From Gaiellaceae bacterium (GTDB taxonomy: Bacteria > Actinomycetota > Thermoleophilia > Gaiellales > Gaiellaceae), in assembly GCA_021323315.1 (NCBI GenBank), contig JAJTCQ010000001.1, positions 1 through 64,000 of the forward strand: a stretch of 64,000 nt of DNA, read 5' to 3'. Shown here one piece after another: positions 42,637 through 51,045 of the stretch. Numbering within the stretch: position 1 is the first letter of the stretch; each line of letters begins with the position of its first letter. A program made the position numbers and the translations under genes. A model generated the notes under the pieces. It had not been told where the DNA came from. It did not search any database and worked only from the letters and a program-made list of their open reading frames with translations.

Positions 42637-44220
42637 ATGCGAGTGCAACTCGCGGGCGTCGGCAAGCACCACGGCGCCCAGGCCATTCTCGATCAGGTCA
42701 CGCTCACCATCGGGGAGGGGGCGCGCGTTGGCCTGGTCGGGCCGAACGGCGTGGGCAAGACCACGCTGCTGCGGATCGTCGTCGGTCACGAGCTGCCGGA
42801 CACGGGGACGGTCGTGCGCGCGCCCGAGCGGGCGGCCATCGGCTACCTGGCGCAGGAGCGCGTGTCGGAGCGCGGTGTCTCGATTCTCGCCTGGCTCTCC
42901 CGTCAGGCCGGGATCGACCACGCGGAGAGGGAGCTCGAGGAGTCTGCGCACGCTCTCGCGGACGGGCATGCGGCGGGCGACCGCTACGCGGCCGCACTCG
43001 ACCGCCTCGTGGCGCTCGGGGCCAGGAGCTTCACGGCGCGCGCACGCACGACCTGCGCCGAGCTCGGCCTCGGATTCGATCTCGACCGCGCCCTCGTGGG
43101 TCTGTCCGGCGGCGAGGCGTCGCGCGTGGCGCTCGCGGCGATCCTGCTCTCACGCTTCGACCTGCTGCTCCTCGACGAGCCGACGAACGACCTGGACTTC
43201 GACGGGCTGGACCGGCTCGAGCGCTTCCTCGGCTCGTATCGCGGCGCGCTGGTGGTCGTGTCGCACGACCGCGAGTTCCTGGATCGCACGGTCGACCGCA
43301 TCGCGTCGATCGAGGCAGACACGCATCGCGTACGTGAGTGGACCGGAGGCTTCAGCGAGTACGAGGCCGCGCGCGACACGGAGCGCGCGGCGGCCCTGGC
43401 CGACTACGAGCAGGGGCAGCTGCGACGCAAGGAGCTCACACGGCTCCTGAGCACGCGGCGCACCGAGGCACGTGGCAAGGGCGCGTCCCTCGGGGACAAG
43501 ACCGGGGGCCAGGATCGGCGCGCCACCCACGCGCTGCAGACGAAGGTGCGCCAGGCCGAGCGGCTCCTCGAGCGCAACGAGTTGCCGCCGAAGCCGTTCG
43601 AGCCGTGGGAGCTCGAACTGACGCTTCCGTCTGAGCGCCCCTCCGACGTGGTGTTGCAGCTCGCGGACGCGGTCGCCGAGCGGGGCACGTTTCGTTTCGG
43701 TCCCGTCGATCTCGATCTCGCCCCGCGCGAGCGGTTGTCGATCGTCGGGCCGAACGGCGCCGGGAAGTCGACGCTGCTCCGGCTCGTCCTCGACGGCGCG
43801 GGCCTCGTCGGCGGACGCCGCGTGGTGGGCAGACGGACCGTGATCGGCGCGATCGGCCAGGAGCGCGACGCGTACTCCGGCGGGGCTCCGCTCGTCGACG
43901 AGCTGATGACGCGATCCGGTCTCGCGCGGGTGGAGGCTCGCACACTGCTCGCCAAGTTCGGGCTCCGCGCAGAGCACATCGGTCGTGCGTGCGCGTCGCT
44001 GTCGCCCGGAGAGCGGACGCGAGCGCACCTCGCGGAGCTCCAGGCCCGCGGCGTGAACCTGCTCGTCCTCGACGAGCCGACGAACCACCTCGATCTCGAG
44101 GCCGTCGAGCAGCTCGAAAGTGCGCTCGTGGACTACGAAGGGACCCTCGTGGTGGTCTCGCACGACCGCCGTTTTCTGGAGCGGATCGCGCCGACCAAAG
44201 AGCTCCCGCTGCCGCTATAG
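42637..44220 (+). CDS. ABC-F family ATPase
   Basis: The 527-aa soluble protein has two ABC domains and no membrane segment. First: GPNGVGKTTLL, signature LSGGEASRVALA, LLLLDEPTNDLD. Second: GPNGAGKSTLL, LSPGERTRAHLA, LLVLDEPTNHLD. A basic linker (RRKELTRLLSTRRTEARGKGASLGDKTGGQDRRATHALQTKVRQAERLL) would reach the ribosomal P/E sites. ABC-F proteins act on ribosomes as translation factors or antibiotic-protection proteins; which applies cannot be told. GGAGG lies 6 nt before ATG 42637. A TACGAT at 42526 predicts a leader of about 100 nt. Confidence 0.9.
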   Translation: MRVQLAGVGKHHGAQAILDQVTLTIGEGARVGLVGPNGVGKTTLLRIVVGHELPDTGTVVRAPERAAIGYLAQERVSERGVSILAWLSRQAGIDHAERELEESAHALADGHAAGDRYAAALDRLVALGARSFTARARTTCAELGLGFDLDRALVGLSGGEASRVALAAILLSRFDLLLLDEPTNDLDFDGLDRLERFLGSYRGALVVVSHDREFLDRTVDRIASIEADTHRVREWTGGFSEYEAARDTERAAALADYEQGQLRRKELTRLLSTRRTEARGKGASLGDKTGGQDRRATHALQTKVRQAERLLERNELPPKPFEPWELELTLPSERPSDVVLQLADAVAERGTFRFGPVDLDLAPRERLSIVGPNGAGKSTLLRLVLDGAGLVGGRRVVGRRTVIGAIGQERDAYSGGAPLVDELMTRSGLARVEARTLLAKFGLRAEHIGRACASLSPGERTRAHLAELQARGVNLLVLDEPTNHLDLEAVEQLESALVDYEGTLVVVSHDRRFLERIAPTKELPLPL

Positions 44221-44233
44221 TGCCCAGCCGCTC

Positions 44234-44422
44234 ATGGCCGTTCCGAAGCGAAAGACATCGAGGTCGCGCCGCGACAAGCGTCGCGCCCAGCACGGGATCT
44301 CCGCGCCGCACCTCCAGGTCTGCCCGACGTGCAAGCAGCCGAAGCGGACGCACCGCGTCTGCCCGACCTGCAAGACGTACAGGGGCCGGGACGTCGAGCC
44401 GCTCCGCCTCGACGCGCCGTAG
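44234..44422 (+). CDS. rpmF: Large ribosomal subunit protein bL32
   Basis: A 62-aa basic protein: MAVPKRKTSRSRRDKRRAQHGISAPHLQVCPTCKQPKRTHRVCPTCKTYRGRDVE. Two CPTCK motifs mark the zinc-ribbon form. TATAGT (44216-44221) overlaps the ABC-F stop codon and ends 12 nt before the ATG, the same spacing as rpmB. The usual rpmF-plsX pairing follows with 11 nt between them. Confidence 0.95.
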   Translation: MAVPKRKTSRSRRDKRRAQHGISAPHLQVCPTCKQPKRTHRVCPTCKTYRGRDVEPLRLDAP

Positions 44423-44433
44423 ATACTCCGCGG

Positions 44434-45441
44434 ATGATCCGCGTCGCAGTCGACGCTTTGGGCGGAGATCGCGCGCCCGACGAGATCGTCGCCGGCGCGG
44501 TCGACGCTGCCTCCGCCGAGATCCAGCCCCTCCTCGTCGGGCCGCCGAGCCTCGATGGGCACGGCCTGCCGCTTATCGCGGCCCCAGAGACGATCGACAT
44601 GGACGAGCACGCCGTGTACGCCGTCCGCGCCAAGCCGGACTCCTCGCTGGTGCGGGCTGCTCGCGCGGTCGCGGACCGGGATGCGGACGCAGTCGTCTCG
44701 GCAGGGAACACCGGCGCGATGCTCGCCGCGTCGCTTCTCCACATCCGCCGGCTGCCGGGCGTCTACCGCCCCGCCATCGCGATCGTGATCCCGACGAAGG
44801 TCGGCCGTAGTGTGCTCATCGACGCGGGGGCGAACGCCGACGGGCGTCCCGAGCACCTCGTCCAGTTCGCACACATGGGCGCGGTGTTCGCGGAGGAGAT
44901 CCTGGAGATCAGCGATCCCGAGGTGCGGCTCCTCTCCATCGGCGAAGAGCCCGAGAAGGGCAACCAGCTCACGCTCGAGGCACACGAGCTCCTGCGCGGG
45001 GCCGACCACCTCCGGTTCGGCGGGAACACCGAAGGACGGACACTGCTCGAGGGCGACGCGGACGTGATCGTCACGGACGGCTTCACCGGCAACGTGGCGC
45101 TCAAGACGATCGAGGGAACGGTCAAGAGCCTGCTCGACGCACTCCGCTCCGAGCTCGAGTCGTCCACACGTGGGAAGCTTGGTGGCGCGCTCATCCGACC
45201 CGCCGCACGAGGGATCCGTTCACGCCTGGATCCGGAGACGTACGGGGGCGGCTACCTCCTCGGGCTCAACGGGCTCGTCGTCATCGCACACGGCTCCAGC
45301 TCACGCGTCGCCATCGCGAACGCGATCCGCCACGCCGCCCGTGGAGTGGAGCACGACGTCGTGGGCCGCCTGCAGCACCGACTTACGACCTATGCGGCAG
45401 CTGCTCGCGTTTCAGCCGGTGACGGAAACACCGCGTTGTAG
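44434..45441 (+). CDS. plsX: Phosphate acyltransferase PlsX
   Basis: The 335-aa peripheral membrane enzyme interconverts acyl-ACP and acyl-phosphate for phosphatidic acid synthesis. Family motifs: VAVDALGGDRAPDEIVAGAV, AVVSAGNTGAMLAASLL, VLIDAGANADGRPEHLVQFAHMGAVFAE, NTEGRTLLEGDADVIVTDGFTGNVALKTIEG and GGGYLLGLNGLVVIAHGSSS. GATACT ends 6 nt before ATG 44434. Its acyl-phosphate chemistry links it functionally to the FakA/FakB-like genes upstream. Confidence 0.95.
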   Translation: MIRVAVDALGGDRAPDEIVAGAVDAASAEIQPLLVGPPSLDGHGLPLIAAPETIDMDEHAVYAVRAKPDSSLVRAARAVADRDADAVVSAGNTGAMLAASLLHIRRLPGVYRPAIAIVIPTKVGRSVLIDAGANADGRPEHLVQFAHMGAVFAEEILEISDPEVRLLSIGEEPEKGNQLTLEAHELLRGADHLRFGGNTEGRTLLEGDADVIVTDGFTGNVALKTIEGTVKSLLDALRSELESSTRGKLGGALIRPAARGIRSRLDPETYGGGYLLGLNGLVVIAHGSSSRVAIANAIRHAARGVEHDVVGRLQHRLTTYAAAARVSAGDGNTAL

Positions 45442-45467
45442 GCCGTAGGCCGACTCTGCCGGCCTGG

Positions 45468-45519
45468 AGGTTCGTCGCCTGCTTGCGGTGCCGCTGTGGC
45501 GACGCAGGGGCGCGAACCT
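45468..45519 (+). terminator. Long imperfect hairpin after plsX
   Basis: AGGTTCG pairs with CGAACCT, enclosing GTCGCC...GGCGAC. Probably the plsX terminator; it lies 22 bp ahead of TAGCAT (45541), a likely acpP -10. Confidence 0.5.
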
Positions 45520-45591
45520 AGGTTTCCGCCACGACTCTGTTAGCATCGGCGCGCTCCACGACCCCGACGGTAGAGAGGTGAGATTTCAGGA

Positions 45592-45840
45592 ATGGCGACT
45601 TCGCGTGAGGAGATCCTCGAGCAGGTCAAGGGCGCGCTGAGCGAGAAGCTCGGCATCGACGAGACCGAGATCACTGAAGAGGCGTCCTTCGAGGAGGATC
45701 TGGGGGCCGACTCGCTCGATCTCGTCGAGGTCGTCATGGACCTCGAGGACCAGTTCGGGCTCAAGATCCCTGACGAGGACGCTCGAGAGCTCACGACCGT
45801 CGGCAAGGCGATCGACTACGTCATCGCGCACCAGGGCTGA
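45592..45840 (+). CDS. acpP: Acyl carrier protein
   Basis: An 82-aa acidic protein with the phosphopantetheine site DLGADSLDLVEVVMDLEDQFG; helices I, III and IV are recognisable. It has a real 5' leader (TAGCAT at 45541, about 39 nt) and a weak SD (TCAGGA). The stop context is GGC-TGA-C, and the following rnc frame is +1 relative to acpP and open straight through this stop. Confidence 0.96.
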   Translation: MATSREEILEQVKGALSEKLGIDETEITEEASFEEDLGADSLDLVEVVMDLEDQFGLKIPDEDARELTTVGKAIDYVIAHQG

Positions 45841-45931
45841 CCTCGACCCGACCGGGTCGGACGCCGGCGAAGGCGGGTCGGCCCAGCTCGGTCGCCTGAT
45901 CTCGAGGCTTCCTCCGGTTCGTCTCGAGCAG

Positions 45932-46558
45932 GTGTTCACCCACACCTCGTGGGTCGAGGACCGTTCGGACTCGTACGAACGGCTGGAGTTTCTGGGTGAC
46001 AGCGTGCTCGAGCTCGCCATTGCGCGCGCCGTCTTCGACCGCTTTCCCGGCGCCTCCGAAGGCCGGCTTGCCAAGGTGCGCGCGCACGTCGTGTCCCGGC
46101 AGAGCTGCGCTGCGGTCGCGAAGGAGCTCGGCCTCGGCGACCGGCTGCTGGAGTTCGCGCGCGAGGCGCCTCGCGACGAGCTCCAGCGCATCTCTCGCAG
46201 CCGCAACGTCCTCGCGGCGGTGCTCGAGGCCGCGATCGCCGCCGTCTACCTCGAGCACGGGTTCGAGGCGATCGAGCCGGCAATCGTGGACGCGTTCTCC
46301 GAGCGCATCGAGTACGCGCGCTCGAGTCACGTCGACTACAAGACGGAGCTGCAGGAGGCGTTGGCGCGAACGGGCCGGCAGGTGCACTACACGGTGCTCG
46401 AGGTCGAGGGGCCGCCCCACGACCGTCGCTTCGTCTGCGCCGCCCATGTCGCCGGCGAACAGCTCGGCATCGGCCGGGGCTCGACCAAGAAGGCGGCCGA
46501 GCAGGAGGCCGCACGCCAGGCACTCGACGCCCTCGGGGTCGTGCCGGAACGCATCTGA
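45932..46558 (+). CDS. rnc: Ribonuclease III
   Basis: The double-strand-specific endonuclease has the signature SYERLEFLGDSVLELAIA and a C-terminal dsRNA-binding domain (VDYKTELQEALARTGRQVHYTVLEVEGPPHDRRFVCAAHV..STKKAAEQEAARQALDAL). GTG 45932 is the only ordinary start codon, yet the family's first helix is encoded upstream in frame (QLGRLISRLPPVRLEQVFTHTSW); CTG 45896 is one alternative. The metal-site motif usually reading LADALEA is LAAVLEA, so the Asp equivalent to E. coli D114 is Ala. Lies between acpP and smc. Confidence 0.88.
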   Translation: MFTHTSWVEDRSDSYERLEFLGDSVLELAIARAVFDRFPGASEGRLAKVRAHVVSRQSCAAVAKELGLGDRLLEFAREAPRDELQRISRSRNVLAAVLEAAIAAVYLEHGFEAIEPAIVDAFSERIEYARSSHVDYKTELQEALARTGRQVHYTVLEVEGPPHDRRFVCAAHVAGEQLGIGRGSTKKAAEQEAARQALDALGVVPERI

Positions 46559-46591
46559 GTCGTCCGAGACGACCGCGAGAATCCTCTCCCG

Positions 46592-49243
46592 GTGCACCTG
46601 CGCTCGCTCCGCATCCGCGGCTTCAAGTCGTTCCCGGACTCGCTCGAGATCAGTCTCGAGCCGGGGGTCGCCGTCATCGTCGGGCCGAACGGCTCGGGGA
46701 AGTCGAACATCGCCGATGCGATCGTCTGGGCGGCCGGCTCCCTGACACCGTCCGAGCTTCGCGCGGAGAAGCCGGACGACGTCCTGTTCGCGGGCGGTGG
46801 GGATCGCCGGGCCGCGGAGCACTGCGAGGTGGAGCTCGTCTTCGACAACGAGGATGGCGCCTGGCCCGACCTCGAGTTCTCGGAGGTGTCGATCGCGCGG
46901 CGGCTCGTCCGTGGCGCGGAAGGCCAGTACCTCGTGAACCGCGCCGCCGTGCGGCGAACCGATCTCGTGGAGATCCTCGCCGATGTGGGGCTCGGCGCGG
47001 CGATGCACTCGATCGTCGGGCAGGGGAAGGTCGAGCAGGTGCTCGCATCCAAGGCCGAGGACCGGCGCGCGTTCGTGGAGGAGGCGGCCGGGCTCGGCAA
47101 GTTCAAGCGCCGGAGACATCGTGCCGAGCTCAAGCTCGCTCGCGTTGCCGTTCAGGTCGAGCGCGCGCGCGACGTCGAGGACGAGGTGCGCAAGCGGCTG
47201 CGCCCGCTGGCGTTGCAGGCCACGGCCGCCGAGCGCGCGGAGAAGCTCGGCTCGGAGATCGCAGGGTTGCGCGCACGCATTGCGCAGCTCGATCTCGCCG
47301 AATTCGGCGCGCGCCGCTCCGAGGCTGAGGAGAGCCGTGACACGGCTGCGTTCGCGAAGAGGGGCGCCCAGGGAAGACTGGAGGGCTTGCTGGTCGATCG
47401 CGCGCGCGCCGAGGACGAATTGTCGGACGCGGCGGGCCGGCGAGAGTCTGCGGTTGCGGCGCGGTATCGGCTCCAGGGCGGCTGCGAGCGTCTCGAGTTG
47501 CGGGCGGAGTCGGCAGCCGCGCTGCTCGAGCGCTTCCGCAGCGAGACGCCTGCAGCGGACGACGAGCCCGGAGCTCAGAGCGATCTCGCCCGTCTCGAGC
47601 TGGAGGCGGGTCGGGCGGCGGACGCGGCGCGGAGCGCCGAGCGCGAGCGCATCGCCGTCTCCGAGCGTGCGGAGCTCGTGGCCGAGCGTTTCCGCGCGCT
47701 CGAGCAGGCGCTGGCCGAGCAGGAGGGCCTGCCGCCGGCAGCTCGTGCCCTCGCGGAGGAGGGCGCTCGCCTCGCTCTGGCCGAACTCGACGTCCCGTCG
47801 GGCGACGAGCGCGCGGTCGCGGCCGCGCTGCGGTCGCGGGCGTCGGCCGTGCTCGCGGACGACCCGACCGTCGGGCTGGCCCTGCTGCAACGCGCTCGCG
47901 CGGCAGGCCTCGGAAGCCTCACGGTGCTCGCGGGGCGCCCGCCGCAAGAGCTCGTGGCGGAGTTCCCCGTCGTGCCGCTCGACGAGCTGCTCGACGTCTC
48001 CACACCGTCGGTGACGGCCGAGGGCTTCGGCTACGACCCGGCGCGCGGCGAGCTGTGGTTCGTGGGCGAGACCGCAGAGGCCGTCCTGCTCGAGCTCCAG
48101 AGCCGGCGGAGCGCACTCGCCGCCGAGGCGTCGGCACTCGCCGAGGACGTCGCTGCGGCGACGAGTGCCGCCGAGGCCGCAGCCGGCCGGGCCACAGCGG
48201 CCGAGACCGCGCTCGGTCGCGCGCCGAGGATGCGCGCGACGGCGATCGACGCCCGGACGCTCGGCCGCCTCGTGGATCTCGCGACGGCACTCCGGCAGGG
48301 AGTGGAGGATGCCCGACGCGCGGGGAGCCGCTTCGAAGCACCGCTGCGCGCCAGGGTCGACGCGGGCGCCACCCGCGCGCGCGATCTCGGCGACGAGCTC
48401 CGACGCCTCGGGGCGGCAGAGGTGGCCCTGCGGCGTGAGCTGGAGGAGGCGAGCGCAGCGGTCACGGCCAGGGATGTCGAGATCGCGCGGATCGACGCCG
48501 ACGTGGCGGACGCGAGGCGGCGGCTCGATTCGGCGGGAAAGGTCGAGGCCGCGGACGGAGACGACCGCGCCGAGCTCGTCGCCCGCGTCGAGCGACTCGA
48601 GAACCGCCGCGTCACGCTCGGCCAGGTCAATCCGCTCGCACGCGAGGAGTACGAGGCCGAGAAGGAGCGGCTCGACGACCTGAAGATGCAGCGTGCCGAT
48701 CTCGAGCAGAGCCTCGAGGAGCTCGAGAAGCTCCGCGCCGAGCTGACGGCGACCGTCGAGCGCCGCTTCGCGGAGACCTTCGCCGCGGTGGCCGAGCACT
48801 TCGAGGAGGTCGCGGCCACGCTCTTCCCCGGCGGTGAGGGCAGGCTCCGGCTGGTCGAGTCGGAGGAGGAAGGCATCGAGCCGGGGATCGAGGTCGAGCT
48901 GCGTCCCGCCGGCAAACGGATCACCCGCCTCTCCCTGCTGTCGGGCGGCGAGAAGGCGCTCGGCGCGATCGCGTTCCTCTTCGCGCTCTTCCTTGCGAGG
49001 CCCTGTGCGTTCTATCTCCTCGACGAGGTCGAAGCGGCGCTCGACGACACGAACATCGCGCGCTTCGTCGAACTCCTGCGTCGCTACTCCGATCGCGCGC
49101 AGTTCGTCGTCGTGACGCATCAGAAGAGGACGATGGAGGCCGCCGATATCCTCTACGGCGTGACGATGGGGCCTGACGGCGTCTCGCAGGTCGTTTCCCG
49201 GCGGCTTCCGCACCACCAGCAACCCCTCGCTGCTGCGGTGTGA
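46592..49243 (+). CDS. smc: Chromosome segregation protein SMC, short form
   Basis: The condensin ATPase has N-terminal GFKSFPDSLEISLEPGVAVIVGPNGSGKSN, the C-terminal signature LSLLSGGEKALGAIAFLFAL and Walker B FYLLDEVEAALDD, plus LVVTH-like FVVVTHQKRTMEAAD. It is 883 aa, against about 1,150-1,200 for most bacterial SMCs. By eye the coiled-coil arms span about residues 165-395 and 500-715, with a compact hinge (AVAAALRSRASAVLADDPTVGLALLQRARAAGLGSLTVL). Both heads are complete, so it is a shortened rather than broken protein. Partner genes scpA and scpB are at 5361-6703. Confidence 0.93.
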   Translation: MHLRSLRIRGFKSFPDSLEISLEPGVAVIVGPNGSGKSNIADAIVWAAGSLTPSELRAEKPDDVLFAGGGDRRAAEHCEVELVFDNEDGAWPDLEFSEVSIARRLVRGAEGQYLVNRAAVRRTDLVEILADVGLGAAMHSIVGQGKVEQVLASKAEDRRAFVEEAAGLGKFKRRRHRAELKLARVAVQVERARDVEDEVRKRLRPLALQATAAERAEKLGSEIAGLRARIAQLDLAEFGARRSEAEESRDTAAFAKRGAQGRLEGLLVDRARAEDELSDAAGRRESAVAARYRLQGGCERLELRAESAAALLERFRSETPAADDEPGAQSDLARLELEAGRAADAARSAERERIAVSERAELVAERFRALEQALAEQEGLPPAARALAEEGARLALAELDVPSGDERAVAAALRSRASAVLADDPTVGLALLQRARAAGLGSLTVLAGRPPQELVAEFPVVPLDELLDVSTPSVTAEGFGYDPARGELWFVGETAEAVLLELQSRRSALAAEASALAEDVAAATSAAEAAAGRATAAETALGRAPRMRATAIDARTLGRLVDLATALRQGVEDARRAGSRFEAPLRARVDAGATRARDLGDELRRLGAAEVALRRELEEASAAVTARDVEIARIDADVADARRRLDSAGKVEAADGDDRAELVARVERLENRRVTLGQVNPLAREEYEAEKERLDDLKMQRADLEQSLEELEKLRAELTATVERRFAETFAAVAEHFEEVAATLFPGGEGRLRLVESEEEGIEPGIEVELRPAGKRITRLSLLSGGEKALGAIAFLFALFLARPCAFYLLDEVEAALDDTNIARFVELLRRYSDRAQFVVVTHQKRTMEAADILYGVTMGPDGVSQVVSRRLPHHQQPLAAAV

Positions 49244-49246
49244 GCG

Positions 49247-49267
49247 ACGTTCGCCTGCGGCGAACGT
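49247..49267 (+). terminator. Hairpin after smc
   Basis: ACGTTCGC, loop ctgcg, GCGAACGT, four bases after the smc stop; no T-run. The remaining 100 bp before ftsY hold nothing else I can identify. Confidence 0.5.
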
Positions 49268-49373
49268 TCACGGCGGAAACCATGTTTCGCCCGTGTGCCC
49301 CCTTCTTCCGGGTCTGGGGAACCTCCTGCTTCCGCACACTCCTCCACGCTCACGAGGTAACCGAGGTTGCATC

Positions 49374-50321
49374 GTGAGCTACACCTGGTCGGAGCTCCTC
49401 GGCGACGATGTCGCGCCCGAGGACGAGTCCGAGCGCACCGGGTTCTTCGCGCGGATGCGGGAGTCCCTCGCGAAGAGTCGGACGGCGCTCACCGCCGAGC
49501 TCGCGTCCGCCGGCTTCGACTCGTCGGACGACGAGGCGTGGGAGCGGCTCGAGGAGGCGTTGATCCGAAGCGACGTCGGCGTCCCCGCGACAGCCGAGCT
49601 CGTGCGAAGACTCGAGGCCAGGGGCCTCACCGGTGGCCTCGAGGACGCGCTCGCCGCCGAGGTCGAGGAGCTCTTCGGCGACCCGCCGACCCTGGCCGTC
49701 GCTGCGAGGCCGAGCGTGATTCTCGTCGTGGGCGTCAACGGCACCGGGAAGACGACGACGATCGGGAAGCTGGCGCGCAAGCTCCACGAGCACGGGCGGT
49801 CGGTGCTCGTCGGCGCGGCGGACACCTTTCGCGCGGCCGCCGAGGAGCAGCTCGAGATCTGGGCAGAGCGGGCCGGCGCGGACTTCGTCGGCGCGCCACG
49901 CGGCGCGGATCCCGCGGCCGTCGCCTTCGACGCCGTCGAGGCGGCGCGGGCTCGAGGACGTGACGTGGCCATCATCGACACCGCCGGCAGGCTCCATACC
50001 CAGACGAACCTCATGGCCGAGCTCGAGAAGGTGCGGCGCGTGATCGAGGGCCGCGTCGAGGGCGCGCCGCACGAGACGCTGCTCGTCGTCGACGCGACCA
50101 CGGGTCAGAACGGCCTCCAGCAGGCGAAGCTCTTCGGTGCGACGGCAAGCGTTACCGGGGTCGCGCTGACGAAGCTCGACGGCAGCGCCCGCGGAGGCGT
50201 CGCAATCGCAATCGCGGTCGAGCTGGGTCTTCCCGTGAAGCTCGTCGGTGTCGGCGAGGGCGTCGAGGATCTCCGCCCGTTCGACGCCGGCGACTACGCA
50301 CGCGCCCTGATCTCCCCCTGA
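49374..50321 (+). CDS. ftsY: Signal recognition particle receptor FtsY
   Basis: The 315-aa SRP receptor GTPase has an N domain (FFARMRESLAKSRTALTAELA), then G motifs GVNGTGKTTTIGKLARKL, DTFRAAAEEQLEIWAERAG, IIDTAGRLHTQTNLMAEL and LTKLDGSARGG. The acidic membrane-targeting A domain is reduced to about 20 residues (SYTWSELLGDDVAPEDESER). GTG 49374 is chosen over the longer track frame because family similarity begins just after it. Works with Ffh at 57232 to deliver nascent chains to the membrane. Confidence 0.93.
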   Translation: MSYTWSELLGDDVAPEDESERTGFFARMRESLAKSRTALTAELASAGFDSSDDEAWERLEEALIRSDVGVPATAELVRRLEARGLTGGLEDALAAEVEELFGDPPTLAVAARPSVILVVGVNGTGKTTTIGKLARKLHEHGRSVLVGAADTFRAAAEEQLEIWAERAGADFVGAPRGADPAAVAFDAVEAARARGRDVAIIDTAGRLHTQTNLMAELEKVRRVIEGRVEGAPHETLLVVDATTGQNGLQQAKLFGATASVTGVALTKLDGSARGGVAIAIAVELGLPVKLVGVGEGVEDLRPFDAGDYARALISP

Positions 50322-50430
50322 GTAGGGGTGCGAATCACTGGATCGAGGGCTTTAGGTCGTTGCGTGGGTCCTCGGGCCCGCGTACGCTGTGGCACGACCC
50401 CTGAGGCGACGCAGGCAAGGAGGACTGGGA

Positions 50431-50775
50431 ATGGCTGTCGCGATGACCATGCACTGGCCAGGCTTGACCTCGGACCAGTACGACGCCGTCATGGCCAAGC
50501 TCGGCCTCGACGCGAACCCGCCTGCTGGCTCGGTGCTGCATGCGGCGACGGAGACGGATCACGGGATCGACGTGTTCGAACTGTGGCAGACCGAGCAGGC
50601 GTTCAACAGCTTCCTCGAGCAGAGGATGCTGCCGGTCGTGAGCGAACTCGGCATCACGGGCGAGCCCTCCATCACGATCGTTCCGCTGCACAACCTGTAC
50701 GCCGCCGATCCCGACATGATCGACCGGATCGGCGCTGTCTCGCTTCCGGCTGCGGTCGCGAGCTGGGCTAGCTAA
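50431..50775 (+). CDS. Small protein, possible dimeric alpha/beta-barrel fold
   Basis: A 114-aa cytosolic protein (MTMHWPGLTSDQYDAVMAKLGLDANPPAGSVLHAATETDHGIDVFELWQTEQAFNSFLEQRMLPVVSELG). The pattern of strand, helix, strand, strand, helix recalls ABM-type ferredoxin-like barrel proteins; no catalytic residue is evident. AAGGAGG lies 7 nt before ATG 50431, so this gene is SD-led. It is followed by a strong terminator. Confidence 0.72.
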   Translation: MAVAMTMHWPGLTSDQYDAVMAKLGLDANPPAGSVLHAATETDHGIDVFELWQTEQAFNSFLEQRMLPVVSELGITGEPSITIVPLHNLYAADPDMIDRIGAVSLPAAVASWAS

Positions 50776-50783
50776 TGGTGCGT

Positions 50784-50809
50784 GGAGGCGCGTCCCCGGA
50801 CGCGCCTCC
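50784..50809 (+). terminator. Near-perfect palindromic terminator
   Basis: GGAGGCGCGTCC-CC-GGACGCGCCTCC, 12 paired bases, immediately ahead of TAGGAT (50816-50821), the -10 of the next gene. Confidence 0.7.
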
Positions 50810-50827
50810 GCCTTCTAGGATCGGGGC

Positions 50828-51028
50828 GTGACCGAGCGCCGCGAAACGACCATCGGATTCGGCCCAGTCGGGCTCGCCGGATGGGGGCTCCTCGTGCTCG
50901 GTGTGCTGCTTCGGCGGCGCTTCGTGGCGCTCCTGGGCCTCGGCGCTGTGGTCGCAGACGTCACCGTCGCCGAGCTCGGCGGCTTCAAAGCGGTGAACGA
51001 GAGTCGCAGCGACGCCTCAGTCGCCTGA
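50828..51028 (+). CDS. Small membrane protein, unknown
   Basis: A 66-aa protein with two hydrophobic stretches (GLAGWGLLVLGVLL and FVALLGLGAVVADVTVAEL) separated by RRR, suggesting a small hairpin in the membrane, and a polar C-terminus. GTG 50828 lies 6 nt after TAGGAT, which is the main support for it being expressed. No family is recognised. Confidence 0.55.
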   Translation: MTERRETTIGFGPVGLAGWGLLVLGVLLRRRFVALLGLGAVVADVTVAELGGFKAVNESRSDASVA

Positions 51029-51045
51029 GCCGTCGCTGCGCAGCC

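Noticed and set aside
45821-49222. 1133-aa minus-strand ORF opposite rnc/smc
   Set aside because: Antisense shadow of smc; low-complexity Arg/Glu/Leu composition and no family motifs, typical of GC-rich codon-position bias.
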